Source: JANWVO01 sp037446555
GTDB taxonomy: Bacteria; Acidobacteriota; Terriglobia; Bryobacterales; Bryobacteraceae
Length of the DNA: 64,000 nt
Assembly: GCA_037446555.1 (NCBI GenBank)
Contig: JBBIIK010000007.1
Coordinates: 1-64,000 of the forward strand
Direction: 5' to 3'
The notes under the pieces were generated by a model that was given only the letters and a program-made list of their open reading frames with translations, did no database searches and was not told the DNA's origin. Each line of letters begins with the position of its first letter. Positions within the stretch are counted from its first letter, which is position 1. Made by a program: the position numbers and the translations under genes. This document shows, in pieces, positions 61,082-64,000 of the stretch.

Positions 61082-62755
61082 ATGCTGGTGGAACTCGCCG
61101 TCGAAAACCTCGCCGTCGTCGAGCGCCTCCGCCTGCGCCTGCACCCGGGCTTCAATGTCCTCACCGGTGAAACCGGCAGCGGCAAGAGCCTGATCGTCGG
61201 CGCGCTCAGCCTCCTGTTCGGCGGACGCGCCTCCCCGGACATGATCCGCACCGGCGAGGAACGCGCGCTCGTCTCCGGCATCTTCGAACTTCCCTCCGAC
61301 GCCCGCCTCCGCTCCCTGCTCGAACAGGCGGGCATCGCCGCCGAAGACGGCGAACTCCTTCTCGAACGCGAAATCACCGCCGCCGGCAAGTCGCGCGCCT
61401 GGGCGGGCTCCCGCCCCGTCACTGTAGCCTTCCTCCGCGACCTCGCGCCGTTCCTCGGAGACATCCACGGGCAGCACGACCAGCAGAAGCTCTTTTCCGC
61501 CGACGCGCAGCGCGAAATGCTTGACGCCGCCGCCGGCGCCGGCACGCTGCTCGCCGAGGTGCTCGATCACTGGCACGCCTGGCGCGCCGCCCTGCATGAA
61601 CTGGCCGAACTCGGCCGCGCCGAACAGGACCGGCTCCGCCTCGCCGACCTCTGGTCCATGCAGCGCAACGAAATCGCCGCCGCCGCCCTCCACCCCGGCG
61701 AGGACGCGCAGCTCGAAAACGAACGCCGCGTCCTCCGTAACTTCGCCCGCCTCAGCGAAGCCGTTTCCGCCGCCTACGAGCTCATCCAAGAATCGGAAGC
61801 CAGCGCATCCGGCGCCGTGGCGCAGGCCCTGAAGCGCCTTGAGGATGCCGCCCGTATCGACTCGACGCTCGCGCCCGTGGCCGAGGCCCTCCGCCCCGCC
61901 CAGATCTCCTTGCAGGAGGCCTCCCACGAACTGCGCCACTACCTCGGCCGTCTTGAAGCCGACCCGCGCCGCCTCGAGGAAGTCGAGTCCCGCCTTGCGC
62001 TCATCGAGCGCCTGAAGCGCAAGTACGGCTCCACCGTCGAGGAGATCCTTGCCTTCCACGACGACGTCGCCGCTCGCCTCGCCTCGCTGGAAAGCGCCAG
62101 CGAACGGCGCGCCGCGCTGGAGGCTGCCATCGCCGAACATGAGGCCCGCTACCGGGAACTCAGCCTCCAGCTCCGAGAACTGCGCCAGCGCGCCGCCCGC
62201 AAGCTCTCACGCAAGGTCCAGGACGAGCTCGCGGGCCTCGCCATGCCGGGCGCCGTCTTCCGCGTCCTGCTTGAGCCGTGCGATCCGGGCGAAACCGGCA
62301 TGGACCGCGTCTGCTTCCTCTTCTCCGCAAACGCCGGCGAGGAGCCGCGCCCGCTCGACCGCGTCGCCAGCGGCGGCGAGCTGTCCCGCGCCGCCCTCGC
62401 CATCAAAACCTGCATGGCGCCGGCGGAGACGGACCTCGCTCTCACGCTGGTCTTTGACGAAGTCGACGCGGGCGTCGGCGGCGCCGCCGGCGAGATGATC
62501 GGCCGCCGCCTGCGCGAGCTCTCGCGCCGCCACCAGGTGCTTTGCGTCACCCATCTCGCGCAAATCGCCGGCTTCGCCGATCACCACTACGCCGTCTCGA
62601 AAAGCGAAGCCGGCGGCCGCACCGCCGCCGGCGTCGAATCGCTCGGCAAAAAGGAACGCATCCGCGAAATCGCGCGCATGCTCTCCGGGCAGAAGCTCAC
62701 GCCCGAGGCCCTGCGCCACGCCGAAAAACTGATCGAGCAGTTCTCGGCCGCCTGA
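61082..62755 (+). CDS. recN: DNA repair protein RecN
   Basis: A 557-residue SMC-like ATPase for double-strand break repair. Walker A is LTGETGSGKSLIVGAL (residues 28-43). The two long arms in the middle (about 150-360) are coiled coil. The C-terminal lobe has VASGGELSRAALAIKTCM (signature) and LALTLVFDEVDAGVGGAAGEMIGRRLRELS (Walker B). ILCVTHLAQIAGFADHHY-like VLCVTHLAQIAGFADHHY ends the ATPase. Length and order are typical. It converges on the isomerase-like gene with a nine-base gap. Confidence 0.95.
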   Translation: MLVELAVENLAVVERLRLRLHPGFNVLTGETGSGKSLIVGALSLLFGGRASPDMIRTGEERALVSGIFELPSDARLRSLLEQAGIAAEDGELLLEREITAAGKSRAWAGSRPVTVAFLRDLAPFLGDIHGQHDQQKLFSADAQREMLDAAAGAGTLLAEVLDHWHAWRAALHELAELGRAEQDRLRLADLWSMQRNEIAAAALHPGEDAQLENERRVLRNFARLSEAVSAAYELIQESEASASGAVAQALKRLEDAARIDSTLAPVAEALRPAQISLQEASHELRHYLGRLEADPRRLEEVESRLALIERLKRKYGSTVEEILAFHDDVAARLASLESASERRAALEAAIAEHEARYRELSLQLRELRQRAARKLSRKVQDELAGLAMPGAVFRVLLEPCDPGETGMDRVCFLFSANAGEEPRPLDRVASGGELSRAALAIKTCMAPAETDLALTLVFDEVDAGVGGAAGEMIGRRLRELSRRHQVLCVTHLAQIAGFADHHYAVSKSEAGGRTAAGVESLGKKERIREIARMLSGQKLTPEALRHAEKLIEQFSAA

Positions 62756-62764
62756 CGCGCCCCT

Positions 62765-64000
62765 TCAGCCCCTGTGCCAGTACATCTCCCAGCCGAGGTA
62801 CTTGCGCCCGGCTTCGTACAACGCCCCCGCCACCTGCGAAAGGTTCGCCGCCACGTGGTGCTCGAAGCCGTTCTCGCAGATGTAGTGCAGCAGCGCCTGC
62901 AGGTTGGGGATCCGCGCCACGCCCGCGCCGCCGAACGTCTCCAGCGGATCGCTGGTGAACTCGCCTTCGCCGACATACGCCTTCAGCTTGCCCTCGGCGT
63001 CGCAGGTCGAAAGCCGCAGGTAGGTCATCGGACCCGCCTTCACGCGTCCCACTACGGTGCCGAACGTGTTCAGCTTGCCCACCGTCCCGGCGATGATCTC
63101 TTGATAGTCCATCCGCGCCGACTCGAAGAAGTGCTTCGGCAGGTTCGAGCAGTGGAAGCACACCGCCTTGTCCGGATCGTCGCCGTAGTTGTTGTTCCAG
63201 TCCAGCAGCGCGCTCGGCGTGCCGGAAGCCAGCGCCAGCGCGTACATCGCCACCACGCCCGGCACGTCCACCTCGCACGCGCTCGGCAGCAGCCGGTTCG
63301 ACATCATGCTCATCACCGTGCACGGCACCACGCCGAAGTACTCTTCCATCGACGTCCAGCACTGCACCGCCGTCACCGTGATCTCGTTGTCCGCCATCCA
63401 CCGGTCCACCACCACCGCCAGCTTCGCCATCTTCACCAGCGCCGCTGCGTCGATCCCCGCCGTGCTCACATAGCTCTGCATCTCGCCGAGCTTTGCCTGC
63501 ACCGCCGCGTCGTCGTCCTTCAGCCGCCCGATGCGCCCGAAGATCTCCGACAGGTCGATCGTGTCCACATCGATCCCCGACGCCTCCAGCAGCTTTTCGC
63601 TGTACCGCACCGTGTTGAACGCCGCCGGCCGCGCGCCGATCGCCCCCACCCGGCACTTCCTCAGCCCGTTCACCACCCGGCACACCGCCGCAAACCACTC
63701 CAGGTCCGCCGCGAACTCCGCGCTGGACGGCGAAACGGTGTGCAGCTTCGTCAGCGAACAGGGAATGCCGAACTGCTTCAGATTGTTGCAGACGCTCATC
63801 TTGCCGCAGAAGCTGTCGCGCCGGTCGGCAATCGTCATGCTCGACGCCCGGTCCGGCGTCGCCTGTACCAGCACCGGCACGCGCAGCCCCGCGCCGCGCA
63901 GCGCTTCCGCCACTCCTCGCTCGTCGCCGAAGTTCGGCAGAGTCACGATCACGCCATCGATCTCGTGCCGGTGGCGGTCGAACAGCTCCGCGCACTTCTT
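62765..64000 (-). CDS. L-fucose/L-arabinose isomerase-like protein (5' end beyond window)
   Basis: At least 411 residues, open to the window edge; the N-terminus is missing. It resembles the FucI/AraA-like family: DGVIVTLPNFGDERGVAEALR, VPVLVQATPDRASSMTIADRRDSFCGKMSVCNNLKQFGIP, SVCNN and VTAVQCWTSMEEYFGVVPC in the middle, and the C-terminal VARIPNLQALLHYICENGFEHHVAANLSQVAGALYEAGRKYLGWEMYWH. Family members interconvert aldoses and ketoses with a metal ion, but many in this group are uncharacterised. The reading frame is uninterrupted up to base 64000. Confidence 0.85.
   Translation of the reverse strand, partial: KKCAELFDRHRHEIDGVIVTLPNFGDERGVAEALRGAGLRVPVLVQATPDRASSMTIADRRDSFCGKMSVCNNLKQFGIPCSLTKLHTVSPSSAEFAADLEWFAAVCRVVNGLRKCRVGAIGARPAAFNTVRYSEKLLEASGIDVDTIDLSEIFGRIGRLKDDDAAVQAKLGEMQSYVSTAGIDAAALVKMAKLAVVVDRWMADNEITVTAVQCWTSMEEYFGVVPCTVMSMMSNRLLPSACEVDVPGVVAMYALALASGTPSALLDWNNNYGDDPDKAVCFHCSNLPKHFFESARMDYQEIIAGTVGKLNTFGTVVGRVKAGPMTYLRLSTCDAEGKLKAYVGEGEFTSDPLETFGGAGVARIPNLQALLHYICENGFEHHVAANLSQVAGALYEAGRKYLGWEMYWHRG

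Overview
The window is G+C-rich, densely packed bacterial chromosome, and the gene set fits the Acidobacteriota, most likely the Bryobacterales/Solibacter side. Family content points there: an Oar-type TonB receptor with an N-terminal carboxypeptidase-regulatory-like domain, a VWFA-related exported protein, an 800-residue ADOP-type MacB-like permease, a Pal lipoprotein with a poly-proline linker and Ig-like domain, exported DUF1080 and AGE-family sugar enzymes, futalosine-route MqnD, and GlnS beside GltX. This placement is an inference from families, not a phylogeny. Bases 1-13 match the 3' end of the common Illumina adapter exactly, so the window very probably begins at an untrimmed contig end of a draft assembly or MAG.

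Layout. 53-3163 (minus): a TonB receptor interrupted by an in-frame amber codon. 3628-7061 (plus): an NtrY/NtrX two-component pair whose regulator lacks a normal GAFTGA loop. 7146-8630: a solitary nuoM. 8717-12961: a RAYT-like protein without its HUH histidines, a radical SAM/SPASM protein, class II photolyase, a TIGR01777 epimerase and a small protein. 13022-18049 (minus): hybrid histidine kinase, mqnD, HEAT-repeat protein. 18110-23711: mostly exported enzymes (DUF1080, AGE epimerase, EEP hydrolase, PepSY-like, alpha/beta hydrolase, two nitroreductases). 23718-30610 (minus): ECF sigma and anti-sigma, rsmA, gltX, glnS and a NodU-type carbamoyltransferase. 30722-34583: VWFA-related protein and an arsR-thioredoxin-permease operon with a perfect operator-like palindrome. 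34588-40039 (minus): YqhD-like alcohol dehydrogenase, guaB-VOC, CocE hydrolase and YggS. 40054-45983 (plus): putative PD-(D/E)XK protein, DUF697-like protein, then an SDR-MFS-OYE cassette. 45990-51939 (minus): ABC permease, ATPase, adaptor and a GGDEF-EAL protein. 52045-60938 (minus): a continuous tolQ-tolR-tonB/tolA-tolB-pal-cpoB series running into a DeoC-like pseudoenzyme, aroDE, a small Tat-like protein and an amidase-fold pseudoenzyme. 61082-62755 (plus): recN. 62765 to the window end (minus): a truncated fucose/arabinose isomerase-like gene.

How the genes work together. Translational coupling is widespread: ATGA or GTGA overlaps join ntrY/ntrX, AGE/DUF1080, glnS/carbamoyltransferase, arsR/thioredoxin, aroDE/small Tat-like ORF and the tonB/tolA-like gene/tolB. 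The strongest unusual theme is loss of catalytic residues in proteins that otherwise keep their fold signatures: the RAYT-like protein, the amidase-like and DeoC-like proteins of the tol-aro series, and the sigma54-contact loop of NtrX. No tRNA, rRNA, CRISPR array, intact insertion sequence or prophage was recognised.
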